Below, one piece after another: positions 25,238 to 33,758 of a stretch of DNA of 64,000 bases. The position numbers and the translations under genes were made by a program. The notes under the pieces are model-generated. The model was not told the DNA's origin. It was given only the letters and a program-made list of their open reading frames with translations, and did not search any database. The stretch covers positions 4,030,001 to 4,094,000 of the forward strand of contig NZ_CP050975.2 of the NCBI RefSeq assembly GCF_012273515.2, given 5' to 3'. The first letter of the stretch is position 1. Every line of letters begins with the position of its first letter. The DNA comes from Streptomyces sp. RPA4-2 (GTDB taxonomy: Bacteria > Actinomycetota > Actinomycetes > Streptomycetales > Streptomycetaceae).

Positions 25238-26863
25238 TCAGCCGGTCAGCACCGGCCCACCGTCGGACACCGGGGCGTCCCCCGACGAGCCCACGCCGTC
25301 CCGAACGCCGCCCCGCCCGGCGGACGGGGGCTCCTCCCCGGCGGAGTCCTCGCCGCCGGGCCCCTCTCCGACGGGCTCCTCCCCCGCCCCCTCCACATGC
25401 TGCGCCGGCCGCTTCGGCAGCGCGAACATCAGGAGGAAGATGGCCGCCATGAGCGCCACGACCCAGCCCAGCGCGTACTGGAAGGCGTGCACGAAGGCCG
25501 GGCCCACCTGGACCGCGGTGAGCCGGTCGGCGATCCGGCCGAAGAAGAGCACCGATACCAGCCCGAGGCCGAGCGCGTTGCCCATCTGCTGCACGGTGTT
25601 GATGAGGCCGGACGCCGAACCGGAGTGCTCGCGCGGAACCTCCGAGAGCACCGCGTCGGTCAGCGGCGCCACGATGAAGCCCATGCCCGCTCCCATGACG
25701 ACCAGCGGAAGGGCCATCTGCCAGGAGGCGATGGACATGCCGTACCGGTCGGACTCCCAGATGTAGAGCAGTACGCCGACCGCCATGATCAGCGCGCCCG
25801 CCTGGAGCACCTTGCGCCCGAAACGCGGGACGAGCAGCTGCACCGACATACCGGCCGCGGCCGAGACCGCGATCGAGAACGGCACTCCGGTCAGCCCCGC
25901 CCGCAGCGGGGTCCAGCCCAGACCGACCTGCATGTACAGCGTCCAGACCAGGAAGAAGACGCCGAGGCCGACCCCGAAGACGGTCTGTACGGCGATGCCC
26001 GCCGCGAAGCTCTTCACCTTGAACAGCGACAGCTCGACCAGCGGCGAACCGTCCCGCGCGGCCTTCCGCCTCTCGTACGCCACCAGCCCCGCGAAGACGA
26101 CGAGGGAGCCGGCCATCGACACGTACCCCCACAGCGGCCAGCCCAGCTCACGTCCGCGGGTCAGCGGGTAGAGCAGCATCAGCAGGGCCAGCGTCACGAG
26201 AGCCACGCCGACGAGGTCGAGCTTGAGGGCCTTCGGGGCCTTGGACTCGCTGATGAAGCGTCGTCCCAGGATCAGCGCGGCGACACCCACCGGCAGGTTG
26301 ATGAGGAAGATCGGCCGCCACTCCAGGCCGAACAGGTTCCACTCGGTGAGCAGCGCGCCGAGGAGCGGACCGGACACGGCTCCCAGACCGATGATCGCGC
26401 CGAAGAGGCCGAAGACCTTCCCCCGCTCGTGCGCCGGGAAGGTGGCGTGCACGATCGACAGCACCTGCGGCACCATCATCGCGGCCATGCCGCCCTGCAG
26501 GATCCGCGAGGCGACGAGCATCTCCGGGTTCGCGGCGAAGCCGCACAGCGCCGAGGCGACCGTGAATCCGCCTATGCCGAGGAGGAAGACCCGCTTGCGG
26601 CCGTGGATGTCACCGAGCCGTCCACCCGTGATGAGGCCGGCGGCGAAGGCCAGCGCGTAGCCGGCCGTGATCCACTGGATCTGGCCGAACGAGGCGCCCT
26701 CGTCCCGCTGGATGGACGGGATGGCGATGTTGACGATCGTCACGTCGACCAGGTCCATGAAGGCCGCGGTCATCACGATGGCCAGGGCGAAGCAGCGCCG
26801 CCGGTCGGCCGGGCCCGGCGCCCGCACGGCCACGCCGCTGGGAGGGATGTCGGTGGAGGTCAT
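25238..26863 (-). CDS. MFS multidrug exporter, EmrB/QacA (DHA2) type
   Basis: A proton-coupled exporter of about 541 residues with 14 hydrophobic segments. The DHA2 hallmarks are DLVDVTIVNIAIPSIQ in segment 1, GRLGDIHGRKRVFL (motif A) and ASRILQGGMAAMMVPQVLS (segment 4), with FGLFGAIIGLGAVSGPLLGALL (motif C, antiporter). A long acidic, Pro/Gly-rich C-terminal tail of about 50 residues is unusual. ATG 26863 is preferred; ATG 26884 would abut the operator. It is divergent from a WYL-domain regulator that probably controls it. Confidence 0.88.
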   Translation of the reverse strand: MTSTDIPPSGVAVRAPGPADRRRCFALAIVMTAAFMDLVDVTIVNIAIPSIQRDEGASFGQIQWITAGYALAFAAGLITGGRLGDIHGRKRVFLLGIGGFTVASALCGFAANPEMLVASRILQGGMAAMMVPQVLSIVHATFPAHERGKVFGLFGAIIGLGAVSGPLLGALLTEWNLFGLEWRPIFLINLPVGVAALILGRRFISESKAPKALKLDLVGVALVTLALLMLLYPLTRGRELGWPLWGYVSMAGSLVVFAGLVAYERRKAARDGSPLVELSLFKVKSFAAGIAVQTVFGVGLGVFFLVWTLYMQVGLGWTPLRAGLTGVPFSIAVSAAAGMSVQLLVPRFGRKVLQAGALIMAVGVLLYIWESDRYGMSIASWQMALPLVVMGAGMGFIVAPLTDAVLSEVPREHSGSASGLINTVQQMGNALGLGLVSVLFFGRIADRLTAVQVGPAFVHAFQYALGWVVALMAAIFLLMFALPKRPAQHVEGAGEEPVGEGPGGEDSAGEEPPSAGRGGVRDGVGSSGDAPVSDGGPVLTG

Positions 26864-26884
26864 GAGAAGAAGGTAGGCCCTCAT

Positions 26885-26903
26885 TAGGTCAGGTCATGTC
26901 CTA
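26885..26903. promoter_or_regulatory. Imperfect palindrome between exporter and WYL regulator
   Basis: TAGGTCAGGTCATGTCCTA is a 19-bp imperfect palindrome (13 of 19 positions symmetric) in the short divergent intergenic region. It would overlap both promoters, so it is a good candidate operator for the adjacent regulator. Confidence 0.45.
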
Positions 26904-26925
26904 GATGTGCGGCACTCTGGGAAAC

Positions 26926-27918
26926 ATGACGACGGACACGCCGGCCCGGCTTCTCCAGCTGCTCTCCCTCCTCCAGACGCCCCGCGAGTGGCCCGGCGGT
27001 GAGCTGTCCGAGCGGCTCGGGGTGTCGCGGCGCACCGTCCGCCGCGACATCGACCGGCTCCGCGAGCTGGGGTATCCGGTGCAGGCGACGAAGGGCGCCG
27101 ACGGCGGTTACCGGCTGGTGGCGGGCAAGGCGATGCCGCCGCTGGTGCTCGACGACGAGGAGGCGGTGGCCATCGCGGTGGGTCTGCGGGCGGGCGCCGG
27201 GCACGCGGTCGAGGGCGTGGAAGAGGCCTCCGTACGGGCCCTCGCCAAACTGGAGCAGGTGCTGCCGTCCCGGCTGCGGCACCGCGTGTCCACCCTTCAG
27301 GCCGCGACCACCCCGCTGACCAGCGGGGACGGAGCGAGCATCGCGCCCGAGACACTGACCGTGATCGCCTCGTCGGTGGCCGGGCGCGAGCGGCTGCGGT
27401 TCGCCTACCGCTCCGGGGACGGAACGCCCTCGCGGCGGCAGGCGGAGCCCTACCGGCTCGTCTCCACCGGCCGTCGCTGGTACCTCGTGGCGTACGACCT
27501 CGACCGCGCCGACTGGCGCACGTTCCGCGTCGACCGCGTCACCGAACCCGCCTCGACGGGCGTCCGCTTCACACCACGCGAGCTGCCGGCGGGGAACGCC
27601 GCGGAGTTTCTGCGGCAGTCGATGTACCGGCGTCAGGAGACGTACGAGTTCGAGGTCACCTTCGCCGCGCCCGCCGCGTTCGTCGCGGCCCGGCTGCCCA
27701 ACTGGCTCGGCGCGCCCGAACCGATCGACGAGGACAGCTGCCGGCTGCGGTCCTCCGCCGGTGACTCGGTGGAGTGGCTGGCCGTGCGGATCGCCCTGGT
27801 CGACTGCGAGTTCACGGTCCATCGGCCACCGGAACTGGTCGGCCACATAAGGGAGTTGGGCGAGCGCCTGACGCGGGCGACGGGTGGCGCGGAGGACTTC
27901 GGCACCGTTGTCGGGTGA
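26926..27918 (+). CDS. HTH-WYL domain transcriptional regulator (YafY-like)
   Basis: About 330 residues. The N-terminal winged helix (LSERLGVSRRTVRRDIDRLRELGYPV, residues 24-49) is followed by the G-D/A-GGYRL wing typical of the family. A middle WYL domain reads RLRFAYRS...EPYRLVSTGRRWYLVAYDLDR-DWRTFRVDRV, and a C-terminal WCX-like extension follows. WYL proteins sense ligands, sometimes nucleic acids. Being divergent from an exporter suggests local control of that pump. The ATG at 26926 is chosen because the conserved part begins right after it. Confidence 0.9.
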   Translation: MTTDTPARLLQLLSLLQTPREWPGGELSERLGVSRRTVRRDIDRLRELGYPVQATKGADGGYRLVAGKAMPPLVLDDEEAVAIAVGLRAGAGHAVEGVEEASVRALAKLEQVLPSRLRHRVSTLQAATTPLTSGDGASIAPETLTVIASSVAGRERLRFAYRSGDGTPSRRQAEPYRLVSTGRRWYLVAYDLDRADWRTFRVDRVTEPASTGVRFTPRELPAGNAAEFLRQSMYRRQETYEFEVTFAAPAAFVAARLPNWLGAPEPIDEDSCRLRSSAGDSVEWLAVRIALVDCEFTVHRPPELVGHIRELGERLTRATGGAEDFGTVVG

Positions 27919-28588
27919 CGTACGCCGGGTGGGGTGCGCCGACGGCCCGAGGGAAGATCACGTAGCGCTTCCGGGCGGCCCGGCGCACGCGGCACCGGTC
28001 ACGGTCGGCCGGATGTGCCCTTGTGGCAGACTCTGCCCTCCGGGTCACCCCGGGGTTCAGGTACGGGGTGGCCCGTCGGCCTGCCCGAAACCCGGCCCGC
28101 CCCCCGTCACCTTCCCCGGGCGAAGGCCCCGAGCCCGAAGACCCCGGGCCCGAAGACTCCGGGCGAAGACAAAAGCGGAGACAAAATGGAGCCGAGCCCC
28201 GGCGCCAGGGGGGAAGGCGCCGAAGCTCGGCTCTGGAAGAGTCCCGGCGCGGGGGGGAGTGCGTCGGGACTCGGTTCTGGGGGGTCTGGGGCGTGCGCCC
28301 CGGGACCCTGAACCCTGGGCCCTGAAGTCTTGTGCCCAGAGCTCAGCGTTTTGAAGCGGCGTTACATGGCCATGTCCGGTCGAGTTATGGCCGACCTCAA
28401 GCGGATACGGATCTGCCGCACCGCCCGGACCTGCCGGACGGGTGCTTCGGATCCCTACGAACCATACGCGGAGCGGAACGGTATGAACCGCACGAACCGC
28501 GCGAACCGCGCGTACTCATTACGTCGCCCTCGTCACGTCGTCCCCGTCACATGGCCCTCGTCACATCGACCTCGTCACGCGGACCCCG
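27919..28588. other. Long intergenic region with hairpin and repeats
   Basis: This 670-bp space lies between the convergent WYL and hrdD genes. It holds CCCGGGCCCGAAGA-type tandem repeats (about 28120-28175), a strong hairpin (28189-28233), a more AT-rich stretch (28330-28510) and a 14-bp array. No open frame on either strand looks like a conserved gene; a small RNA cannot be excluded. Confidence 0.5.
28189..28233. terminator. Long hairpin, likely terminator
   Basis: GAGCCGAGC (28189-28197) pairs with GCTCGGCTC (28225-28233) and GGCGCC with GGCGCC inside it, with a 3-nt symmetric internal loop. It lies between convergent genes, 270 bp after the WYL gene. Confidence 0.7.
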
Positions 28589-28592
28589 TCAC
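28523..28592 (-). repeat. Five imperfect 14-bp tandem copies reaching into the hrdD 3' end
   Basis: Five consecutive 14-bp units ending CGTCAC (for example GTCGCCCTCGTCAC, ATGGCCCTCGTCAC, GCGGACCCCGTCAC). The last copy contains the hrdD stop codon, so the array seems to have grown out of the gene's end. Confidence 0.85.
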
Positions 28593-29590
28593 GCCGCCGC
28601 GTCGAAGCCCGTGTCGCGAGCCAGCTTCTTCAGCTCGAGCAGCGCGTGCTTCTCGATCTGGCGGATGCGCTCACGGGTGAGACCGTGCTCCTTGCCGACC
28701 TCGGTGAGCGTGCGCTCGCGGCCGTCGTCGATGCCGTAGCGCATCTTGATGATCGAGGCCGTGCGCTGGTCGAGGCGGCCGATCAGGTCGTCCAGCTCCT
28801 CACTGCGCAGCAGCGTCAGCACCGACTGCTCGGGCGAGACGGCGGAGGTGTCCTCCAGGAGGTCACCGAACTGGGTGTCGCCGTTGTCGTCCACCGCCAT
28901 GTTCAGCGAGACCGGGTCGCGGGCCCAGTCCAGCACGTCGCCGACGCGCGCCGGGGTCGAGTCGAGCTCGGCGGCGATCTCCGCGTGCTCGGGCTCGCGG
29001 CCGTTCTTCCGGTTGAACTCGCGCTGCACCCGGCGGATCCTGCCGAGCTCCTCGACGAGGTGCACGGGGAGGCGGATCGTCCGTGACTGGTCGGCTATGG
29101 ACCGGGTGATGGCCTGGCGGATCCACCACGTCGCGTACGTCGAGAACTTGAAGCCCTTGCGGTAGTCGAACTTCTCGACCGCGCGCACCAGGCCCGCGTT
29201 GCCCTCCTGGATCAGGTCCAGCAGCGGGAGGCCGCTGCGGGGGTAGCGGCGCGCCACCGCGACGACCAGCCGCAGGTTCGAGCGGATGAAGACGTCCTTG
29301 GCCCGCTCGCCCTCGGCGATGAGCGCGTCCAGTTCCTCACGGGTCGCGTCCGCCTTGGGGGCATCCACCTCGCCGTCGATGATCTGCCGCGCGAACACAC
29401 CCGCCTCGATGGTCTGGGACAGCTCGACTTCCTTGGCGGCGTCGAGCAGGGGCGTGCGCGCGATCTCGTCGAGGTACATGCCGACCAGGTCGCGGTCGGC
29501 GATTTCGCCGCCTACGGCGCGAACACTGCGTGCCGCGTCGCGGGTCTCGCCGGTGGCGGACTGACGACGGGCGACGGCACGGGTTGCCAT
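28589..29590 (-). CDS. hrdD: Principal-like (group 2) sigma factor HrdD
   Basis: A sigma-70 family protein of 333 residues. It lacks the long N-terminal region of HrdB. Region 1.2 (DLVGMYLDEIARTPLLDAAKEVEL), region 2 (SNLRLVVAVARRYPRSGLPLLDLIQEG, FSTYATWWIRQAITRSI), region 3 and region 4 (TLTEVGKEHGLTRERIRQIEKHALLELKKL) are complete. The N-terminus MATRAVARRQSATGETRD matches HrdD of other streptomycetes. The ATG at 29590 follows AAGGGAGCACGC; the longer frame upstream would cover the promoter. A sigma-R-type promoter lies upstream, consistent with oxidative-stress induction reported for hrdD. Confidence 0.93.
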   Translation of the reverse strand: MATRAVARRQSATGETRDAARSVRAVGGEIADRDLVGMYLDEIARTPLLDAAKEVELSQTIEAGVFARQIIDGEVDAPKADATREELDALIAEGERAKDVFIRSNLRLVVAVARRYPRSGLPLLDLIQEGNAGLVRAVEKFDYRKGFKFSTYATWWIRQAITRSIADQSRTIRLPVHLVEELGRIRRVQREFNRKNGREPEHAEIAAELDSTPARVGDVLDWARDPVSLNMAVDDNGDTQFGDLLEDTSAVSPEQSVLTLLRSEELDDLIGRLDQRTASIIKMRYGIDDGRERTLTEVGKEHGLTRERIRQIEKHALLELKKLARDTGFDAAA

Positions 29591-29711
29591 GCGTGCTCCC
29601 TTGCGTATCGGTGTGTCCCCCGCTCGAGCCGGAGCCGAGAGCGGGAGGAGGGCTTGCGAGTCCTGGTGGCGGCTCGGCCACTCATCCGAGTGCCCGGCAT
29701 CCGAAGGAAAC

Positions 29712-29738
29712 AACGACTGGAATCCGGACAGAATTCCC
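29712..29738 (-). promoter_or_regulatory. Sigma-R-type promoter of hrdD
   Basis: On the minus strand GGGAAT (29738-29733) is followed by exactly 18 bp and GTT (29714-29712). This fits the Streptomyces sigma-R consensus GGGAAT-N18-GTT. It would start transcription about 115 nt before the hrdD ATG. Confidence 0.8.
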
Positions 29739-29798
29739 AACCCGTTCCCCTATTTTTCTGATCATGCAGTACCCTGTGCCGCCACAGCAGGGGGTCAG

Positions 29799-30353
29799 AT
29801 GACGTCAGAACGTACAGATGTGCAGGTCAGGGCCGGAGTGGAGAGCGATCTCGGCGCCCTCACCAAGATCTACAACCACTACGTACGCGAGACGCCGATC
29901 ACCTTCGACACGGCGGTTCTCACACCGGAGGAGCGCCGTCCGTGGCTGCTCTCCCACCTGCAAGACGGCCCTCACCGCCTGATGGTTGCCACGGACACGG
30001 ACCGGGAACCAGGGAGCGGACGGATTCTGGGGTACGCCACATCCAGCGGCTTTCGCCCGAAGCCCGCCTACGTCACCTCGGTCGAGGTGTCCGTCTACCT
30101 CGCCCCCGGCGCGGGCGGCCGCGGCATCGGCACACTCCTCTACGAGGCACTCTTCGAGGCGCTGGCCGGCGAGGACCTGCACCGCGCCTACGCGGGCGTC
30201 GCACAACCCAACGAAGCGTCCGTGCGGCTGCACGAACGCTTCGGGTTCCGGCACGTCGGCACGTACCGGGAGGTGGGCCGGAAGTTCGGCCGTTACTGGG
30301 ATGTCGCCTGGTACGAGAAGGAGCTCGGCCCCGGCTCCGACCCCGCCGGGTGA
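29799..30353 (+). CDS. GNAT acetyltransferase, phosphinothricin-acetyltransferase-like
   Basis: A 184-residue GNAT enzyme. KIYNHYVRETPITFDTAVLT at residues 24-43 is the substrate-binding start of the PAT/Bar group. The CoA loop is EVSVYLAPGAGGRGIGTLLYEALF, and LHERFGFRHVGTYREVGRKFGRYWDVAWYEK is the closing block. PAT-like enzymes acetylate phosphinothricin, methionine sulfoximine or related amines. Without a phosphinothricin cluster nearby, a general detoxification role is more likely. The ATG at 29799 follows GGGGTCAG. It is divergent from hrdD. Confidence 0.88.
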   Translation: MTSERTDVQVRAGVESDLGALTKIYNHYVRETPITFDTAVLTPEERRPWLLSHLQDGPHRLMVATDTDREPGSGRILGYATSSGFRPKPAYVTSVEVSVYLAPGAGGRGIGTLLYEALFEALAGEDLHRAYAGVAQPNEASVRLHERFGFRHVGTYREVGRKFGRYWDVAWYEKELGPGSDPAG

Positions 30354-30360
30354 CCGGGCT

Positions 30361-31172
30361 TCAGCCGAACTGCACCGAGCGCTTCGCCAGCCCCATCCAG
30401 AAGCCGTCGATCACGGACTTCTGGCCGTCGAGCTCACCGGTGGCGTCCGCCGCGCCCATCGTCACGAACAGCGGGGCGAAGTGCTCGGTACGGGGGTGGG
30501 CCAGCAGACCGGCCGGCGACTTGTGGGTGAAGTCGAGCAGGGCGTCCCAGTCGTGGGCGTCCAGGGCCCGGTGCCCCCAGTCGTCGAACTCCGCCGACCA
30601 GGACGGGACGCCGCCCTGCCGCAGCGCCGCCAGATTGTGCGTGAAGAAACCGGAGCCGACGATCAGGACACCCTCATCACGGAGGGGGGCCAGTTGCGGC
30701 CGATGTCCATCAGCTTCACCGGATCGAGGGTCGGCATCGAGATCTGCAGGACGGGGATGTCGGCCTCGGGGAACATTTCGACCAGGGGCACGTAGGCACC
30801 GTGGTCGAGGCCGCGGTCCGGGATGTCCTGGACGGGGATGCCGGGCGCGCGCAGCAGCTTCCGTACGGACTCGGCGAGCCGGGGAGCGCCGGGGGCCGCG
30901 TAGCGCACCCGGTAGTAGTGCTCGGGAAAGCCCCAGAAGTCGTACACGAGCGGTACGGTCTCCACCGCGCCGAGGGCCAGCGGGGCCTCCTCCCAGTGGG
31001 CGGAGACCATCAGGATCGCCTTGGGGCGGGGCAGTTCGGCGGACCAGGCGGCCAGCTGGCCGGGCCAGACCGGGTCGTCGGCCAGCGGCGGGGCGCCATG
31101 ACTGAGGTAGAGGGCGGGCATGCGCTCCTGCGGGGCACGCCCCTCGGTGACGTCGGACATGGCGACAGACAT
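30361..31172 (-). pseudogene. Class III extradiol dioxygenase (LigB/DODA) with a one-base frameshift
   Basis: The 5' part (MPALYLSHGAPPLADDP, MVSAHWEEAPLALG, GLDHGAYVPLVEMFPEADIPV) is a normal non-heme iron dioxygenase with its metal-binding His residues. At about 30697 the expected CGC-AAA-CTG reads CGCAACTGG, one A short, and the frame stops soon after. Continuing in the shifted frame gives LAPLRDEGVLIVGSGFFTHNL and QKSVIDGFWMGLAKRSVQFG, the expected C-terminus. Restored length is 270 residues, normal for the family. The ATG at 31172 follows GGAGGGAG. It is a recent pseudogene or an assembly error, divergent from a MarR gene. Confidence 0.85.
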
Positions 31173-31222
31173 GGCGGCTACTCCCTCCGAGGGATTCATC
31201 GTAGGACCGATCAGCCAGTTAT

Positions 31223-31234
31223 TTGAAGTCTCAA
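31223..31234. promoter_or_regulatory. TTGA-N4-TCAA palindrome, candidate MarR operator
   Basis: TTGAAGTCTCAA is an inverted repeat in the AT-rich space between the divergent dioxygenase and marR genes; a further TTCAAG lies at about 31271. Such half-sites are common for MarR repressors of this arrangement. Binding is inferred. Confidence 0.45.
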
Positions 31235-31299
31235 GCTTTCATCACGACTCTACCCCCGACTTGTTTAACCTTCAAGAAGAGGCTCGTACAGTGGAGTAC

Positions 31300-31809
31300 A
31301 TGAACACGGCATCCGCACCCGCTGAAGAGCCGCGCTGGCTCACCGACGAGGAACAGCGCACCTGGCGTGCGTACATGCACGCGGCCACCCTCCTCGAGGA
31401 CCACCTCGACCGGCAGCTGCAGCGCGACGCGGGCATGCCGCACGTCTACTACGGGCTGCTCGTCCAACTCGTCGAGGCGCCGCGCCGGCGACTGCGGATG
31501 ACCGAGCTGGCCATGAACGCCAAGATCACCCGCTCCCGTCTCTCGCACGCGATCGCCCGCCTGGAGAAGAACGGGTGGGTGCGCCGGGAGGACTGCCCGT
31601 CCGACAGGCGCGGCCAGTTCGCGGTGCTCACCGACGAGGGCCACGAGATGCTGCGCCGGGCCGCGCCGGGCCATGTCAGCGCCGTACGCCAGGCCTTCTT
31701 CGACCGGCTCACCCCCGAGCAGAACCAGGCCCTCGGCGACGCCATGCGCGTCATCGCCGAGGGGCTCCAGCCGAAGGACGCGGGCGCGGATCTGCCCTGG
31801 TTGCGGTAG
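31300..31809 (+). CDS. MarR-family transcriptional regulator
   Basis: A 169-residue winged-helix protein. Helix-turn-helix and wing are visible in RMTELAMNAKITRSRLSHAIARLEKNGWVRREDCPSDRRGQFAVLTDEG (about residues 66-115), the MarR signature. Being divergent from the extradiol dioxygenase suggests that it represses that gene and itself, released by an aromatic or quinone ligand; this is typical of such pairs but not proven. The ATG at 31300 is used; GTG 31291 would add three residues. Confidence 0.9.
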   Translation: MNTASAPAEEPRWLTDEEQRTWRAYMHAATLLEDHLDRQLQRDAGMPHVYYGLLVQLVEAPRRRLRMTELAMNAKITRSRLSHAIARLEKNGWVRREDCPSDRRGQFAVLTDEGHEMLRRAAPGHVSAVRQAFFDRLTPEQNQALGDAMRVIAEGLQPKDAGADLPWLR

Positions 31810-31840
31810 CGCTCCGCCGTGGGGACGGGTGTGCGGACGC

Positions 31841-31883
31841 GGGTCCGCCCCGGCTCCGACGAGTTCGGAACCGGGGCGGACCC
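31841..31883. terminator. Bidirectional 13-bp hairpin terminator
   Basis: GGGTCCGCCCCGG (31841-31853) and CCGGGGCGGACCC (31871-31883) are perfectly complementary and stand between the convergent marR and exporter genes. Confidence 0.85.
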
Positions 31884-31949
31884 TGGGATTCGTACGGGCG
31901 AGGCGTCCCCACCCCGCGCCCGTACGCGAAGTACCCGCGCGACGGGTGA

Positions 31950-33491
31950 TCAGTGGGCGATCACCGGCACCTTGATCTCGTCCTCGGCGCCCTCGCCCGT
32001 ACCGACGGTCGAGGACATGTCCGGACGGCCGGTGTTGACGAGGGTCACGGCGATCGCGGAGGCGAGCACCAGGATGCCGACGGCGAACCAGATCGCGTTG
32101 GTGTAACCGTTCACCAGGCCCTGCAGCTGGACCAGCTGCTGCTGCGGCTTGGAGGCGGCACCACCGATGTGGTCAGCGATGTACGAGGTGGTCGCCGAGG
32201 CGGCGATCGTGTTCAGCAGAGCCGTACCGATCGCGCCGCCGACCTGCTGCGAGGTGTTGACCATCGCGGAGGCGACACCGGCGTCCTGCGGCTGGACACC
32301 GTACGTGGCCAGCGACATGGCCGGCATGAACGCCGTACCCATGCCGAGGCCGAGCAGCAGCTGGGCCGGGAGCAGCAGACCGGCGTACGAGGAACCGATC
32401 TCCATCTGGGTCAGCAGCAGCATGCCGATCGCGGCGGTCAGGAAGCCGGGGGCCATCAGCAGCCGCGGCGGAACCCGCGTCATCAGGCGGGCGCCGATCT
32501 GCGTGGAGCCCGTGATCATGCCCGCGATCATCGGCAGGAAGGCGAAGCCGGTCTTGACCGGCGAGTAGCCCTTCACGATCTGCAGGTAGTAGGTCAGGAA
32601 GAGGAACAGGCCGAACATCGCGATGATCGCGAGGCCGAGGGAGAGGTAGACACCGCCGCGGTTGCGCTCGGTGATCACGCGCAGGGGCAGCAGCGGAGCC
32701 TTGACCCGGGACTCGACGAGGACGAAGGAGGCGAGCAGCACCGCCGAGGCGACGAACAGGCCGATCGTGCTGGAGTCGCTCCAGCCGGCCGACTCGGCGC
32801 GGGTGAAGCCGTAGACGAGGGAGACCAGACCGAGGGTGGACAGGACGACGCCCGGGATGTCGAGCGGCGAGCGGTTGCGGCTGCCGGCCGGCTCACGGAT
32901 GACGAAGTACGCGCCGAGGGCGGCGATGATCGCGAACGGGATGTTCACGAAGAACGTCCAGCGCCAGTTCAGGTACTCGGTGAGGAAACCGCCCAGGATC
33001 AGACCCACGGCGCCGCCGCCACCGGCGATCGCACCGTAGATGCCGAAGGCCTTGGCGCGCTCCTTGGCGTCCGTGAACATCACGGCGAGCAGGGAGAGCG
33101 CGGCGGGCGCGAGCAGCGCGCCGAACGCGCCCTGCAGGGCGCGGGCGCCGAGCAGCAGGGCCTCGCCCTGTGCGGCGCCGCCCAGCGCGGAGGCGCCGGC
33201 GAAGCCGATCAGGCCGGTGACGAAGGTGCGCTTGCGGCCCCACAGGTCGGCGATGCGGCCGCCGAAGAGGAGCAGGCCGCCGAAGGCGAGGGCGTAGGCC
33301 GTGATGACCCACTGCCGGTTGCCGTCCGATATCCCCAGGTCGCGCTGGGCGGAGGGCAGCGCGATGTTCACGATGGTCGCGTCGAGGACGACCATCAGCT
33401 GGGCGAGCGCGATGAAGGCGAGGGCCTTCCAGCGATTGGAATGCGCGTCGGCCGTTTCCGCCGCCGCTGTCGGTGTTGCTGATGAAGACAT
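31950..33491 (-). CDS. MFS exporter, EmrB/QacA (DHA2) type
   Basis: About 513 residues with 14 hydrophobic segments. The family blocks LMVVLDATIVNIALPSAQRD (segment 1), GRIADLWGRKRTFV (motif A), ARALQGAFGALLAPAALSLL and FGIYGAIAGGGGAVGLILGG (motif C) are clear. ATG 33491 follows GGAGTGGG. The TetR gene about 270 bp upstream on the same strand is the likely regulator. Substrates of this group are typically antibiotics, dyes or antiseptics; nothing here identifies one. Confidence 0.9.
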   Translation of the reverse strand: MSSSATPTAAAETADAHSNRWKALAFIALAQLMVVLDATIVNIALPSAQRDLGISDGNRQWVITAYALAFGGLLLFGGRIADLWGRKRTFVTGLIGFAGASALGGAAQGEALLLGARALQGAFGALLAPAALSLLAVMFTDAKERAKAFGIYGAIAGGGGAVGLILGGFLTEYLNWRWTFFVNIPFAIIAALGAYFVIREPAGSRNRSPLDIPGVVLSTLGLVSLVYGFTRAESAGWSDSSTIGLFVASAVLLASFVLVESRVKAPLLPLRVITERNRGGVYLSLGLAIIAMFGLFLFLTYYLQIVKGYSPVKTGFAFLPMIAGMITGSTQIGARLMTRVPPRLLMAPGFLTAAIGMLLLTQMEIGSSYAGLLLPAQLLLGLGMGTAFMPAMSLATYGVQPQDAGVASAMVNTSQQVGGAIGTALLNTIAASATTSYIADHIGGAASKPQQQLVQLQGLVNGYTNAIWFAVGILVLASAIAVTLVNTGRPDMSSTVGTGEGAEDEIKVPVIAH

Positions 33492-33639
33492 GGGGATACC
33501 CACTCCGGTACTTCGCAGTGAAAAAAGGTGAGGGAAAGAGACGGCTCGTCCTCGTCGACGGCCGAAGGCTTTGGGGAGTCCGGGGTCCGGAGTCCGACGT
33601 CCGGCGCCCGCGTCCGGAAGCCGTACACGGATCACACGT

Positions 33640-33695
33640 TACGGACTGCGGATTACGGGTTATGGACTACGGGTTACGGGTCAGGACTGCGGCTA
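33640..33695. repeat. TACGGGTTATGGAC-type short tandem repeats
   Basis: Variants of GGATTACGGGTTATGGACTACGG repeat several times in the gap between the exporter and tetR genes. The exporter promoter should lie in this same 267-bp gap. Confidence 0.6.
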
Positions 33696-33758
33696 GGGGC
33701 TGACTGTCGGGCCATGGACCGGCGCCGCGGGCCGAACTCATCGCTCTGGACTGATCGG

